Positions 50,619 to 61,200 of a DNA stretch of 64,000 nucleotides are shown here, one piece after another. Both the position numbers and the translations under genes were made by a program. The DNA lies in NCBI RefSeq assembly GCF_002237595.1, contig NZ_CP022529.1:2294001-2358000 (forward strand), in the 5' to 3' direction. The notes under the pieces were generated by a model that ran no database searches, was not told the origin of the DNA, and was given only the letters and a program-made list of their open reading frames with translations. How positions within the stretch are numbered: position 1 is the first letter of the stretch; each line of letters opens with the position of its first letter. This DNA is from Labrenzia sp. VG12. Lineage in GTDB: Bacteria; Pseudomonadota; Alphaproteobacteria; Rhizobiales; Stappiaceae.

Positions 50619-51515
50619 ATGGACCGCTTGCCACCCCTTCGGCTGCTGGCAGTTTTTGAAACCGTCCAGCGCGCCGGCAGCGCCAAGGCCGCGGCCGGCG
50701 AACTCAATGTCTCGCTGTCGGCGGTCAGCCAGTCCCTGAAACAGCTGGAGGCCCATATCGGCGCGCCGCTGCTTGACCGCAGCACCCGGCCTGCCAGCCT
50801 TACAGAGGCTGGAGCGATCCTGTTCCGGGCCGTTGTCGAAAACCGGGAACGGCTGACCGAGGCCCTGGACGATATCAGGGCCCTTGCCGATCCGACGGGC
50901 GCAACGGTGACGGTCGCCTGCACCATGGGGTTTGCCACCTATTGGCTCATGCCCAGGCTGGAGGCCTTTTACCTGGAGCATCCGGATGTGGCAGTGAACG
51001 TGCTGACGTCAGTGCAGGAAACACCGCGCCTTGCACCCGGCACGGACATTGCCATGCGCTATGGCGACGGCCGCTGGGAGGACGGCGCCGTCGAATTGCT
51101 GTTTCACGAGAGGGTCGAACCGGTCTGCGCCCCCTCTTATGTCCGCCGCCTCAAGGAGACCGGTGGCAGCCTCGGCACGGCTTTTCTGATCCATGTGGAG
51201 ACCGGTGACCGTCGCTGGATTTCCTGGGCCGACTATCTCGCCCGCACCGGCCAGAAGGCAGCCGGCTCCGCCAAGGGCCTCAGGTTTTCCAACTACGTCC
51301 AGGCCACCCAGGCGGCCCTCTCCGGTCATGGTGTCATGCTCGGCTGGCGCGCGATCACCGGCGACCATGTCGCCAATCGCCAGCTCATCCCCGCCGGCCT
51401 GCCGCCGCTCACTCCGAACAACGCCTATCACGCGGTGCTGTCGCACAGGAGCCGGAACCGGGAGACATCGGAGATGCTGGTGGAGTGGCTGAAAGAGGCA
51501 GCCGATAGCGAATAG
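50619..51515 (+). CDS. LysR-family regulator of the dioxygenase operon
   Basis: A 298-residue LysR protein from the ATG at 50619 (GAGG ahead; TTG at 50607 is less likely). Winged helix: LRLLAVFETVQRAGSAKAAA then SAVSQSLKQLEAHIGAPLL, followed by a GcvA-like effector domain. It is divergent from the dioxygenase-aldolase pair and probably activates it. Confidence 0.9.
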   Translation: MDRLPPLRLLAVFETVQRAGSAKAAAGELNVSLSAVSQSLKQLEAHIGAPLLDRSTRPASLTEAGAILFRAVVENRERLTEALDDIRALADPTGATVTVACTMGFATYWLMPRLEAFYLEHPDVAVNVLTSVQETPRLAPGTDIAMRYGDGRWEDGAVELLFHERVEPVCAPSYVRRLKETGGSLGTAFLIHVETGDRRWISWADYLARTGQKAAGSAKGLRFSNYVQATQAALSGHGVMLGWRAITGDHVANRQLIPAGLPPLTPNNAYHAVLSHRSRNRETSEMLVEWLKEAADSE

Positions 51516-51551
51516 CTGCGCAAGCCGCACGGCCAAACACACGCAACACCA

Positions 51552-52013
51552 CTACCAGTCGACCATATAAACGTGAGGTTTTGACGTTGAGGCCCCGATC
51601 CTGATCCTGTCACCCGGGGCGAGATCTGCCTCGCCAACAGTTCCGAACCCTTGCAACCGCCGTCCGTTCACCGGTGAGGTGTAGTTGAAGGTTACATCGC
51701 TGGACACATCGAAGCGAAATCCCTGGCGCTCCAGGTCACACGCAAGTGGCGTTTCGAGAAGGGCGCAATCAATGTCCCTGGTTTCAACCCGGCGCGACTT
51801 CAGCGTCCCCTTCGACTTCCTGGCGACACAGGAGCGCTCGACGCTGGTGATCACGGCCGTGACCTCGGCAAAGCCGGAATAGAAGTAGAGATAGGCTATT
51901 GCTGCTGCCGCAAGAAACAGCCCGGGGATAATGCGCCATCGGATCGCGAACTCAGCGCTTCTAAACCACTCAAGCCGTTTCTTGTGATCGTACACCGGAT
52001 GCCCGCCTGACAT
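51552..52013 (-). CDS. Unassigned membrane-anchored protein, 153 residues
   Basis: One hydrophobic helix near residues 28-48 (IPGLFLAAAAIAYLYFYSGF), the rest likely extracytoplasmic with a paired cysteine pattern (Cys62, Cys83, Cys91). A DUF3592-like beta fold is possible (VTAVITSVE...VTFNYTSPVNGRR) but not certain. Function unknown. Confidence 0.55.
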   Translation of the reverse strand: MSGGHPVYDHKKRLEWFRSAEFAIRWRIIPGLFLAAAAIAYLYFYSGFAEVTAVITSVERSCVARKSKGTLKSRRVETRDIDCALLETPLACDLERQGFRFDVSSDVTFNYTSPVNGRRLQGFGTVGEADLAPGDRIRIGASTSKPHVYMVDW

Positions 52014-52107
52014 TTGCCTCGCTTCAACGTGGGCAAACGCCGGGACTTTTCAAGCCCTTTTCCCTTCGGCGTAGAGGCTCTTGCTACGCAATTCCCTGGC
52101 GCAAGAC

Positions 52108-54126
52108 CTATCCGGCGTCCCTGGCTGGGCCTTCCGGCTTTTCGGCAAGACGCAGCTTGTGTGCGCCGCCCTTGCGGCTGGCCGTTTCAATCGTATTCGA
52201 GATGAATGGGGCCAGCTCCTGCGCCGGCATTGGAACGCCGTAATAGAACCCCTGGAAATGATCGCAGGACAGGCTGTTGAGGGCCTCGACCTGCGCTTCC
52301 GTCTCGATGCCCTCGATCGTGACGGTCATGTCGAGGCGGTGACCGAGCGAAATGATGGTGTCCAGCACGTGGCGCGACTTGCTGTCAGTGCCGGTCAGGG
52401 AGCTGACGAAGGACCGGTCGACCTTGAGCTTGTTGAACTTGTACTTCCAGAGATAACCAAGGCTGGAATAGCCGGTTCCAAAATCATCCATCGCCAGGGA
52501 GACCCCCAGCGTGTTCAGGGCATTGAGCTGGTGGATGATCTTGTCCTCCTGCTCGATGAGCATGTTCTCCGTCACCTCCAGCTCGAGCCTTTCCGGGGCG
52601 AGGCCCGACCGTTCCAGACAGGCCTTCACGCACGCGACAAGAGTGCCCTCCTCGAATTGCCGGGCAGACAGGTTGACGGAGACAAACAGGTGGTCCGGCC
52701 AGGTGACCGCGGACCGCGTCGCCTGCTCCAGCACCCAGGCGCCAATCGCTGCGATTTCGCCGGCCTCTTCGGCAATCGGGACAAATTCCGCTGGCGGAAT
52801 GTAGTTGCCGTCGCCATCGGAAAGACGCAGCAGCGCTTCGAAGCCGACCACCTTCAGGGTCGTCTGCTCGATCAGCGGCTGATAGTGAACTTCGAACCGG
52901 TTCTGCGGGAAGCCGGCGACGATGCATTCCTCGACAAATTGCCGCCGTGCAATCTTTGCCTCCAGATCCGGCGTGAAACGAACCCAGGTGTTGCGCCCCA
53001 TCAATTTCGCCTGATAGAGCGCGATATCCGCCTTGTGCATCCGCTCTTTCAGATCGAGCCCGGGAGCCGGGTCAAAATGCACGCCAATGCTCAGATGACC
53101 GGTCAATGCAATGCCATCGACACGGACGGGTTCGCTCACCGCTTCTCTCAGATCCTCGATCAGACGCTCGACAGCCGGCATGTCCCGCTTGCCGGAGATG
53201 ATGATGAACTCGTCTCCACCGAGACGCCCCGCCAGATCATCCGGCGTCAGGCTGCGGGAAATCGCATTCCCGACGTGACGCAGGAACTCGTCCCCCGCCT
53301 TGTGGCCGAACGTGTCATTGATGGTCTTGAACTTGTCGAGATCGATGAAGATGACGGCGGCCTTGCCAAGATCCAGGTCGCCGGCTTCGAGCGCGTCCTT
53401 CACCTTATGGAAAAAGGTTGCCCGGTTATGCAGCCCTGTTAGCTGGTCGCGAGATGACAGCAGCCGGACTTTCTCGCCGGTTCTGACCTGCTGCCGCATC
53501 TTCAGGACATAGGCGACGAAGGGCACGCCGAAACTGGCAAGAACAACAAGCCCAAGCGCCCCGACCAGATAGAGATAGTTCCGTTCGAACAGGGCCGCGA
53601 CCGGGGTCTGATCCAGATAGACCTCGACCACGCCGATGGGCTGACCTGCTGCCGAGACAATCGGCACATAGGCTTCGACATAGAGATCCGGCCTGTTGTC
53701 CTTTTGCCGGCCATCCTGCAAATCGATGACGGGGTTGCCCGTTGTCAGCACAGTCAGGGCGTTACCGTTGTGATCGGTCTTCGCCCCGGCTTCCAGGGGC
53801 CTGTCCAGTTCGTCGGAGATCAGAACAACGCGGGCCTCTTCGTCGAAGAGCTTGAAGCGAAAGACATCGGCCACCTGGACCGCCTTATCGATGACAGCGG
53901 TTTGCTCAGCACTCGGCACGCCCGAGCGGATCAGGTCCTGCAGCTCCGGAACCGATTTTGCGAGATAGCTTGCCCAGGCGCCCGCCTTGCGCTCCGCATT
54001 GGCTTCGATCACGTCATCAACGGCGCGGGCTATTACAAGTTTACCAACGATGAGCATGACCGCAATAAAGGCGAACAACATCGTCAGATTTAGCCAGATA
54101 CGCGTATTCCCTGACTTTTCGAACAT
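52108..54126 (-). CDS. Membrane GGDEF-EAL protein (cyclic di-GMP turnover)
   Basis: A 672-residue protein from the ATG at 54126. Two membrane helices (near residues 12-32 and 185-205) flank an extracytoplasmic sensor. The GGDEF domain holds RLGGDEFIII, intact; the EAL domain has FEALLRL and DDFGTGYSSLGYL, which suggests active phosphodiesterase. Which activity dominates cannot be told. No partner gene. It is transcribed away from no near neighbour; a 178-bp AT-rich region separates it from the transpeptidase gene. Confidence 0.92.
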   Translation of the reverse strand: MFEKSGNTRIWLNLTMLFAFIAVMLIVGKLVIARAVDDVIEANAERKAGAWASYLAKSVPELQDLIRSGVPSAEQTAVIDKAVQVADVFRFKLFDEEARVVLISDELDRPLEAGAKTDHNGNALTVLTTGNPVIDLQDGRQKDNRPDLYVEAYVPIVSAAGQPIGVVEVYLDQTPVAALFERNYLYLVGALGLVVLASFGVPFVAYVLKMRQQVRTGEKVRLLSSRDQLTGLHNRATFFHKVKDALEAGDLDLGKAAVIFIDLDKFKTINDTFGHKAGDEFLRHVGNAISRSLTPDDLAGRLGGDEFIIISGKRDMPAVERLIEDLREAVSEPVRVDGIALTGHLSIGVHFDPAPGLDLKERMHKADIALYQAKLMGRNTWVRFTPDLEAKIARRQFVEECIVAGFPQNRFEVHYQPLIEQTTLKVVGFEALLRLSDGDGNYIPPAEFVPIAEEAGEIAAIGAWVLEQATRSAVTWPDHLFVSVNLSARQFEEGTLVACVKACLERSGLAPERLELEVTENMLIEQEDKIIHQLNALNTLGVSLAMDDFGTGYSSLGYLWKYKFNKLKVDRSFVSSLTGTDSKSRHVLDTIISLGHRLDMTVTIEGIETEAQVEALNSLSCDHFQGFYYGVPMPAQELAPFISNTIETASRKGGAHKLRLAEKPEGPARDAG

Positions 54127-54343
54127 AAGGACACCCGGACCGTTTTGAAGTCCGAATCTCAACACCGGCGAGCTAATATTTCAATAATCTGAATAATTGT
54201 CATTTTTTACATAAGTATTATTTCAGACTTCTCATTCCAGCGGCTGATCATGCAGCCATTGCATTACCTTAAACAAAGTAGATACACGCGCCCCCGGAAC
54301 ACGGGATCACCCGTCTTGAACTGGATCTGCGAATTGGCACCCG

Positions 54344-54784
54344 CTACTTCCGGATGATGACCCGGGCATTGCGGCGTCCCACCTGGCGGACCAGGTTGAA
54401 CAGGTGCGCTGCGTGTTTTGGATGCAGGCGGATGCAGCCGTGCGAAGCTGGGCGGCCGAGGCGTTTAAGGTCCGTGGTGCCGTGAATGGCATAACCACCG
54501 TAGAAGAAGACCGAATAGGGCATCGGGGCCCAGTTGTACTTGCGCGAATGCCAGTCGCGCTCCAGTCGGGTCGGGCGCCAGCTGCCCGTTGGTGTGCGAT
54601 AGCCCTTGCGTGCCGTCGACACAGCCCATTTGCTACGCAGTCGGCCGTCGACATAAAGATAGAGCCGCTGTTCGGACAGGTCGATCGTTGCCGTCACCCT
54701 TTGCGCGGCCTGGCCTGCCACAGTATTGGCAAGCAAGACCCCGATCATCAACGGCGCGACAAGAACATGTTTACAAATCGACAT
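54344..54784 (-). CDS. L,D-transpeptidase (YkuD domain), exported
   Basis: A 146-residue protein. A signal peptide of about 26 residues (cut near GQA-AQ) precedes a YkuD domain with the catalytic motif HGTTDLKRLG...SHGCIRLHP: His101 and Cys117. It would form 3-3 or lipoprotein cross-links in peptidoglycan or attach outer-membrane proteins to it. Short for the family but complete in its core. Alone in transcription. Confidence 0.9.
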   Translation of the reverse strand: MSICKHVLVAPLMIGVLLANTVAGQAAQRVTATIDLSEQRLYLYVDGRLRSKWAVSTARKGYRTPTGSWRPTRLERDWHSRKYNWAPMPYSVFFYGGYAIHGTTDLKRLGRPASHGCIRLHPKHAAHLFNLVRQVGRRNARVIIRK

Positions 54785-54994
54785 ATCAACACCCCCTCAA
54801 ACCTCTCCAATAACCTCACCTCAAATATTCAAATTTCGGCTTTTCAAATACTTTATCAAGACACCAAATAATATTGAAATGCTCCTTTTCACTCTCGATG
54901 ACATCTGAAAACCTGGAACTACCCCTAGGAGATTTAGCATTTGCAAAAGAGTCAAATTCTCTCTTGACCCACCGCCCGAGCTTTGCCATAAACC

Positions 54995-55013
54995 GAACCG
55001 TACCGTACGGTTC
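54995..55013. promoter_or_regulatory. Perfect TetR-type palindrome
   Basis: GAACCGTAC-C-GTACGGTTC, a 9+1+9 perfect inverted repeat 42 bases ahead of the TetR start. Probably the operator of this TetR regulator (autoregulation, possibly reaching ilvC). Confidence 0.75.
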
Positions 55014-55055
55014 ACCAGAGAAACACCTGCCCCGCAAGCAAGCGACCAGACCAAG

Positions 55056-55706
55056 ATGCCCGCAGCCGCCTTTGACATTGCCACCTCCCGCCCGGACGCC
55101 GCGCCCGAGTTTTCGCCGCGCCAGCAGGTGGTGTTGCAACACGCGCTGACGCTCCTGGTCGAAGGTGGGGAAAAGGCTCTAACGACCGCAGGTCTGGCGC
55201 GCACCGCCAGCTGCTCCAAGGAAAGCCTTTACAAGTGGTTCGGCGACCGGGACGGGTTGCTGGCCGCCGTTGTCGCCTTCCAGGCCAGCCAGGTCCAGTT
55301 TCCGTCCGAGACCGGTGCGACCGCCGATGCCGAGACGTTCCGGGCCCATGTCACCGCCTTTGTCGAAGCCCTGCTCGGCGTCCTCTTTTCCGAAAGTTCG
55401 CTGGCGCTGAATCGCCTGTCCATCGGTCAGAGCAACACCAATTCCAACCGTCTCGGCCAGCTTCTGCTGGTGCGCGGTAAACACATGATTTCCACCCGTG
55501 CCCGCGCCATGCTCGACAGCGGCCGCCGTCACGGGCTCCTGAAATTCGACGATTCCGAGGATGCCTACCAGGTGCTCTATGGCCTGGCGATCCGGGACGT
55601 CCATATCCGCCTTCTTCTCGGTGAGGCCGCCAGCCCGGCCGAGAAGGATCTGAAATCCCAGGCCGAAACGGCCGTCGACCGCTTTTACCGGCTGTTCGGA
55701 GCCTGA
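55056..55706 (+). CDS. TetR-family regulator upstream of ilvC
   Basis: A 216-residue TetR protein with the helix-turn-helix LLVEGGEKALTTAGLARTA then SCSKESLYKWFGDRDGLLAA and a ligand-binding helical domain. It lies 98 bp ahead of ilvC on the same strand and has a perfect palindrome upstream. It may control itself, and ilvC by read-through. The effector is unknown. Confidence 0.88.
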   Translation: MPAAAFDIATSRPDAAPEFSPRQQVVLQHALTLLVEGGEKALTTAGLARTASCSKESLYKWFGDRDGLLAAVVAFQASQVQFPSETGATADAETFRAHVTAFVEALLGVLFSESSLALNRLSIGQSNTNSNRLGQLLLVRGKHMISTRARAMLDSGRRHGLLKFDDSEDAYQVLYGLAIRDVHIRLLLGEAASPAEKDLKSQAETAVDRFYRLFGA

Positions 55707-55804
55707 CGCTTCCGGCCGGTGCCACCGGGGAACACCTCAACAAACACGACCGGGAAAAACCCCGGCGCCTGAACAAACGAACTGCAGACGGGAGAAAGGA
55801 ACCC

Positions 55805-56824
55805 ATGCGCGTTTATTACGATCGTGATGCTGATCTCAACCTGATCAAATCCAAGAAAGTCGCCATCATCGGCTACGGCTCCCAGGGCCGCGCCCATGCC
55901 ATGAACCTAAAGGACAGCGGCTGCACCGAGATTGCGGTTGCGCTGCGCGCCGGGTCCACCACTGCGCTGAAGGCCGAAGCCGACGGCTTCAAGGTCATGA
56001 CCGTGGCAGAAGCTGCCGGCTGGGCCGACCTGATGATGATGGCCACCCCGGACGAACTCCAGGCCGACATCTACAAGGACCACATTGCCGGCAACATCCG
56101 CGACGGTGCTGCCATCGCCTTTGCCCACGGCCTCAACGTCCATTTCGGCCTGATCGAGCCGAAGGCATCCGTTGATGTTCTCATGGTCGCGCCGAAGGGC
56201 CCGGGCCACACCGTGCGCGGCGAATACCAGAAGGGCGGCGGCGTGCCGTGCCTGGTCGCCGTTCACCAGGACGCTTCCGGCAACGCCCTTGACCTTGGTC
56301 TCTCCTACGCCTGCGGCGTTGGCGGCGGCCGGTCCGGCATCATCGAAACCACGTTCCAGGAAGAGTGCGAAACCGATCTCTTCGGCGAACAGGCCGTTCT
56401 GTGCGGCGGTCTGGTCGAGCTGATCCGCGCCGGGTTCGAAACCCTGGTCGAAGCCGGTTACGCGCCGGAAATGGCCTATTTCGAGTGCCTGCACGAAGTG
56501 AAGCTGATCGTGGACCTGATCTACGAAGGCGGCATCGCCAACATGAACTACTCCATCTCCAACACCGCGGAATGGGGTGAATATGTCACCGGTCCGCGCA
56601 TCGTGACGGCTGAAACCAAGGCTGAAATGAAGCGCGTCCTGACCGACATCCAGACCGGCAAGTTCACCTCCGACTGGATGCAGGAATACCGGGCCGGCGC
56701 CGCCAAGTTCAAGGCGACCCGCCGCCTCAACGACCGTCACCAGATCGAGGAAGTCGGCGAAAAGCTGCGCGGCATGATGCCGTGGATCAAGTCCAACGCC
56801 CTCGTCGACAAGACCAAGAACTAA
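55805..56824 (+). CDS. ilvC: Ketol-acid reductoisomerase
   Basis: A 339-residue class I KARI that isomerises and reduces 2-acetolactate or 2-aceto-2-hydroxybutyrate with NADPH, the step after IlvBN. AAAGGA precedes the ATG. The Rossmann motif is VAIIGYGSQGRAHAMNL, followed by the phosphate-binding loop (LRAGSTTALKAE), and the metal ligands Asp/Glu lie in EECETDLFGEQAVL. A terminator follows directly. No leader peptide is seen here, unlike ilvB. Confidence 0.97.
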   Translation: MRVYYDRDADLNLIKSKKVAIIGYGSQGRAHAMNLKDSGCTEIAVALRAGSTTALKAEADGFKVMTVAEAAGWADLMMMATPDELQADIYKDHIAGNIRDGAAIAFAHGLNVHFGLIEPKASVDVLMVAPKGPGHTVRGEYQKGGGVPCLVAVHQDASGNALDLGLSYACGVGGGRSGIIETTFQEECETDLFGEQAVLCGGLVELIRAGFETLVEAGYAPEMAYFECLHEVKLIVDLIYEGGIANMNYSISNTAEWGEYVTGPRIVTAETKAEMKRVLTDIQTGKFTSDWMQEYRAGAAKFKATRRLNDRHQIEEVGEKLRGMMPWIKSNALVDKTKN

Positions 56825-56847
56825 GCACGTTCCCATCGACCAAGTGG

Positions 56848-56879
56848 AAAGGCCGGGCGACAACGCCCGGCCTTTTTGT
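56848..56879 (+). terminator. Intrinsic terminator after ilvC
   Basis: AAAGGCCGGGCG pairs with CGCCCGGCCTTT around ACAA, followed by a T-run, 23 bases after the ilvC stop. Confidence 0.92.
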
Positions 56880-56894
56880 TTCCTGATGCAGGCC

Positions 56895-58138
56895 TCAGGG
56901 CTCGAGACCGAGCCGCTTCAGCGCGGTGACGGCATGCTGGTTTCCCTTGTCTGCCGCGACCCTGTAGAGCTCCACGGCACGATCATGGTCTCGGGGAACG
57001 AGTTCTCCGCCGCGAAGAAGCTCCGCATAGTAGTAGGTGCCGGAATAGTCTCCCTCGACTGCTGCCTCCCGGATCATGCGCAGCCCGGCTTCCTGATCTT
57101 TTAAAACGCCATATCCGTGGATCAGCATCCAGCCGACACTGGCAGCACTGCCTGGAAGGTCGATTTCCAGGGCCCTTTGGAAAAGACGATTGGCCTTGTC
57201 GTAGTCCTGATCAACGCCTTTACCGTCGCGATGGAGCGTGCCGAGCGCGATCAGGCCCGCGAAATACCGCCCTTCGATCGCTTCCCGGTAGAGGGCAGCT
57301 GCTTGGACATAGTCCCTTTCGACACCGAGCCCGTGTTCCCACATCTGCCCAAGTTCATAGGTCGCTACGTCATTTCCCAATGCAGCGGATTTTTCAAAAA
57401 ATTCCATTGCCTTGGCATAGTCCGCCGCGCCACCAGCCCCCGCAGATAGGTACTTCCAAGGAAAAGATAGGCTGCGTCCGGTTCGGTTTCCGCCGCCTCA
57501 AACAAAAGCGCTATGCCTTTTTCGACGTCCTGATCGACACCGTTGCCCTCGATCAAGGCCTGTCCGAGCGTGAGGGCTGCAGTTGCATCCCCCAAATCGG
57601 CCTGTTTTTGAAGTTCTCTGGCCGCCAACGCAGCCTTTTCAGCGCCGAATGCTTCAGGGTGGTTGAAATACAGCAGAGCCAGGTTCAGCTGCGTCGCGGC
57701 GTTCCCCAGATTGACCACCTTTTGATACCAGCGCTCGGCTGCAAGGAGATCCTGTTCGACCCCGAGCCCCAGGCCATACATCATCGCCAGACTGTGCATG
57801 CTGGGGACATGGCCCGCTTCGGCCCCCTTCAGAAAGGACAGATAGGCCGCTTCGTAGGAGTGATTTTTGACACTGCCAGTAAAGTGCAACTGTCCCACGT
57901 GATAAAGCGCTTCGAGATCTCCTGATCCGGCCGCCTGCTCGAACCAACGAAGCGCCCGGTCAAGGTCATAGGTCTCCTCGTTTTGCGAGTTGCTGTGATA
58001 CTCCCCCAGGCGATACGCAGCCTTGGCACTCCCGGCGCCCGCCAGGACCTCCAGTGCATGCTGGCTGTTGGCAACGGTCAAAACCAGTCCCGCCGCAAGA
58101 AGGACTGCCGCAATGAAATATGCTATCAGCCGCTGCAA
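56895..58138 (-). pseudogene. Sel1-repeat protein gene with a frameshift
   Basis: The start (58138) gives a membrane/signal N-terminus and Sel1 repeats to about 57440. There the frame slips: the encoded reading changes from Sel1 pattern to VARRTMPRQWNFLK and stops at 57365, while the correct pattern GGAADYAKAMEFFEKSA continues in the -1 alternative frame through to 56895. The slip is at a five-base G run (57437-57441 on this strand). One inserted G would restore a single roughly 414-residue protein. True mutation, or error in a homopolymer, cannot be separated here. It sits next to a giant paralogue at 58.2 kb. Confidence 0.75.
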
Positions 58139-58225
58139 CCAACCTGCCTCTTGTCATTCATCCAGCTATGTCCCTTTTACCGGCAACCAGATGCCGGGCG
58201 GTGCTCCCGGGCTGGTGATCCAATG

Positions 58226-61200
58226 TCAGTTCTCCATGATCCTGTATTTCAGAGGCGTGCCACTGCCCAGAGCCTGGTAGTCGATATTCAGTCGCCTCAA
58301 GGCCTCAAAGGCCGGATAGATCTCGTAATCGGCAGCCCGTTTATAAAGGACAATTGCACGGTCGAGATCTTGCGGCAGGTGAACACCCTCCTCCAGGACC
58401 TTGGCTTGCAGATAAAGAGCGTCCGGCACCTCTTGCGCCGCGGCCTCTTCAATGGCCTTCAGCCCGGTTTCGACATCCTGATCCACTCCCAGGCCCTTCA
58501 ATGTCATCCAGCCGATCTGGGCTGCGGCCTGAGCAGACCCTCGTCTGCTGGCTTTTCGCAACAGGTCCAGGGCCTTGCCGCGATCCCGGACGACCCCGAC
58601 ACCATCCCGATAGAGTTTGGCCAGCTCGACCATGGACGGAAGATCGCCTTCGTCCGAGTTCGTGCGCAGCAGATCCGCTGCCCTCGCCGGGTCTGCTTCA
58701 ACACCGATCCCGTACCGAAACAGCCAGGCGGCAAAGAGCCTGCCATTGTGATTGCCGTACCCGGCTGCCACCAGGTAGTGTTCCCTGGCCTTGGTGTAGT
58801 CAGGTTTTCCCTCACCGCCATAATAGTGATAGTCGCCAAGCGCCACGTTGCCGACTGCAGAATCCAGCTGCCAGGTCATCTGAAAATAGTGTTTGGCACC
58901 AATCGGATCACGCTCAAGGCCCCTGCCCCGCAAGGCGGCGACACCAAGACTGTAATGGGCATAGGCGTCGTTTTGGCGTGCAGCGGCCTGCAGCCACTCG
59001 ACCCCTTCCTTGAGATCTTCCTCATCCAGAAATGCCGACGAGGTCAGCAAGATGCCCAAAGACGCCTGGGCGTCTGACAGTCCGGCGTCTGCTGCTTTCG
59101 TCAACCAGCGGCGCGCCTTGTTCAGATCCCGGGCACCAATCACACCCCAGGCAAAACTGTCCCCGAGCGTATGCATCGAATAAACGTTTCCGGCATCCGC
59201 CCCGGTCGTCAGATAGGAATACGCCTTTTGCCAGCTGCCATCTTCAAGGCCGCCGTTGAGGTGGAGCCAGCCAAGCAGGGCATACGCGTCGGCCTCGCCA
59301 AATCGAACCGCCTTTTCCGCATAGTGAGCGGCTTGAGGCAGGTCTTGCCACTCTCCACGCCTGGACAAGGCCGTTGCCAGGCTGAAGGCCGCCTTGGCAT
59401 CACCTGCTTCCGTCATGGATTCAAGCATACCCAATGCTGTTTGCGGGTCGGTGCCCTCAACATCGTTGGAAATCGAGATTTCAGCCAGCCGGCGTGCCGC
59501 CAGGTCTGAATGAGACGCCGCCAGCCGGTACCAGAAAGCCGCTTTCTCGTAATGCGGCTGGCTGAAGTAGCCATAGTCAAAATTCTGCGCGAGCTGCAGC
59601 TGTGCCGCGAGGATCCCACGATCGGCGGATCTTTCCAGGAGCGGATAAATCTCGCCTTGCACCACTGGCAGACTGTCTCCCCTTTCGATCGGCACTTGCG
59701 CCAGTGCAAAGGGCGCCACATCCGGATGGTGTTTCGCCTCAACCACCTTCCTCAGATAGGATTCCGCCTGCTCAAAATCCTGCGGCAGGACGATGCCGTA
59801 AAGATGCGCGAGGCCCAGAAACAGGTCTCGCTCTTTCGCCTGGTGCGAATAATATGCAGTTTCTTCGGCCTGACCTTTCATCCAGGAGAAGGCCCCGAGC
59901 AAAGAGAGCGGTTTCTCCTTTGCCTGTTCACTGAGTTCATAGATACCGGCAAAATAGTCTGCCCCCGGCACCTCCCCCAGGATCTGCATCCGAGCCCATT
60001 TGACCGAGGCGTCCAGATTGCCGTCGTCAGCGGCAATCCGGTAAAGCTCGGACGCCTTGCCGAGATCCCGGTGAAGCGGATCGTCGTAAAGACGTTCTGC
60101 CGCCGCAAAGGCAGCTGCGGCATCGCCCAGTTCTCCTGCCCGGATCTGCCATTTCAGCGCCTTGGCCTCGTTCTTTGAAGTGGCGTCACTCGCGGAAAAA
60201 ATCACCATGAGCCGTCGTGCCGCAAAAAGATTGTCGCCGCTGGCAGCCGCCTCATAGTGGCGCAGAGCGCTTTCCATGTCCTGCGGACCGCCAAGTCCTT
60301 CTTCTTCCAGGTAACCGAGATAGGACGATGCGAGCCAGTACCCGCTTTCCGATGCTTCCTGCAGATAGCTGCGCGCGCGCGTCAGATCCTCGTCAAGCCA
60401 TTCGCCTTCAAAATAGGCCTTCCCCAGGATCATCGCGGCGACGTCAACTTCCGCGCCGTGCGCCTTCTCCAGATAGTCACGCGCCTTGTCGTAGTCACGG
60501 CCCGACCAGGCATCGTTGGTATAAAGAACGCCGAGGTCGATAAGGGCGCGCTGATAGCCACCGTCGAGAGCCTTCTGGTAGAGCTCGAATGCGCGACTGA
60601 AATCCTGCTCGACCTCATTGCCGTTCTCGTAAAAATCGCCGAGCGAACTCATTGCCTCCGGTTCACCAAGGGCAACGCCCCTTTCATACCATCGGATCGC
60701 TTCAACGGCGTCCGCTGCAACACCAACGCCTCTTTCATACATGTCAGCCAGCGCGAGGATCGCCGGCGAATGGTCTTTTTCGGCCGCCTCCCTTAACAGC
60801 CTGCGCCCGGCATCCACATCACGCCCGGTCATCTCAGAGCCGTTTACATAGGCCAGACCAAGCTCCGTTTTTGCAAACAGATCGCCTTCGCCAGCCGCTT
60901 CTTCGTAAAGGGCCCTGGCCTCTGTCAGGTCCTGCGTGACGCCTTTACCTTCCTGATAGAGCCAGGCCAGATAGGCAAGTGCACGCGGATAGCGCTCCTC
61001 TTCCAGAGCCTGCCGGTACTGGTCTGCGGCATTGGCAAAATCCTGATCGACGCCTGCGCCTCGTTCATAGGCAAGACCCAGCGAAATATGAGCCCTGGCG
61101 TAGCCCTCTTCGCCGGCTTCCCTGAACAGGGACACCGCTTGCGTGCGGTCTTCTTCAACGCCCAGCCCCCAGTAGTACATCGTGCCGAGATGGTGCTTGC

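Noticed and set aside
52081..53442. Plus-strand frame of 453 codons opposite the GGDEF-EAL gene
   Set aside because: Antisense to intact GGDEF and EAL motifs.
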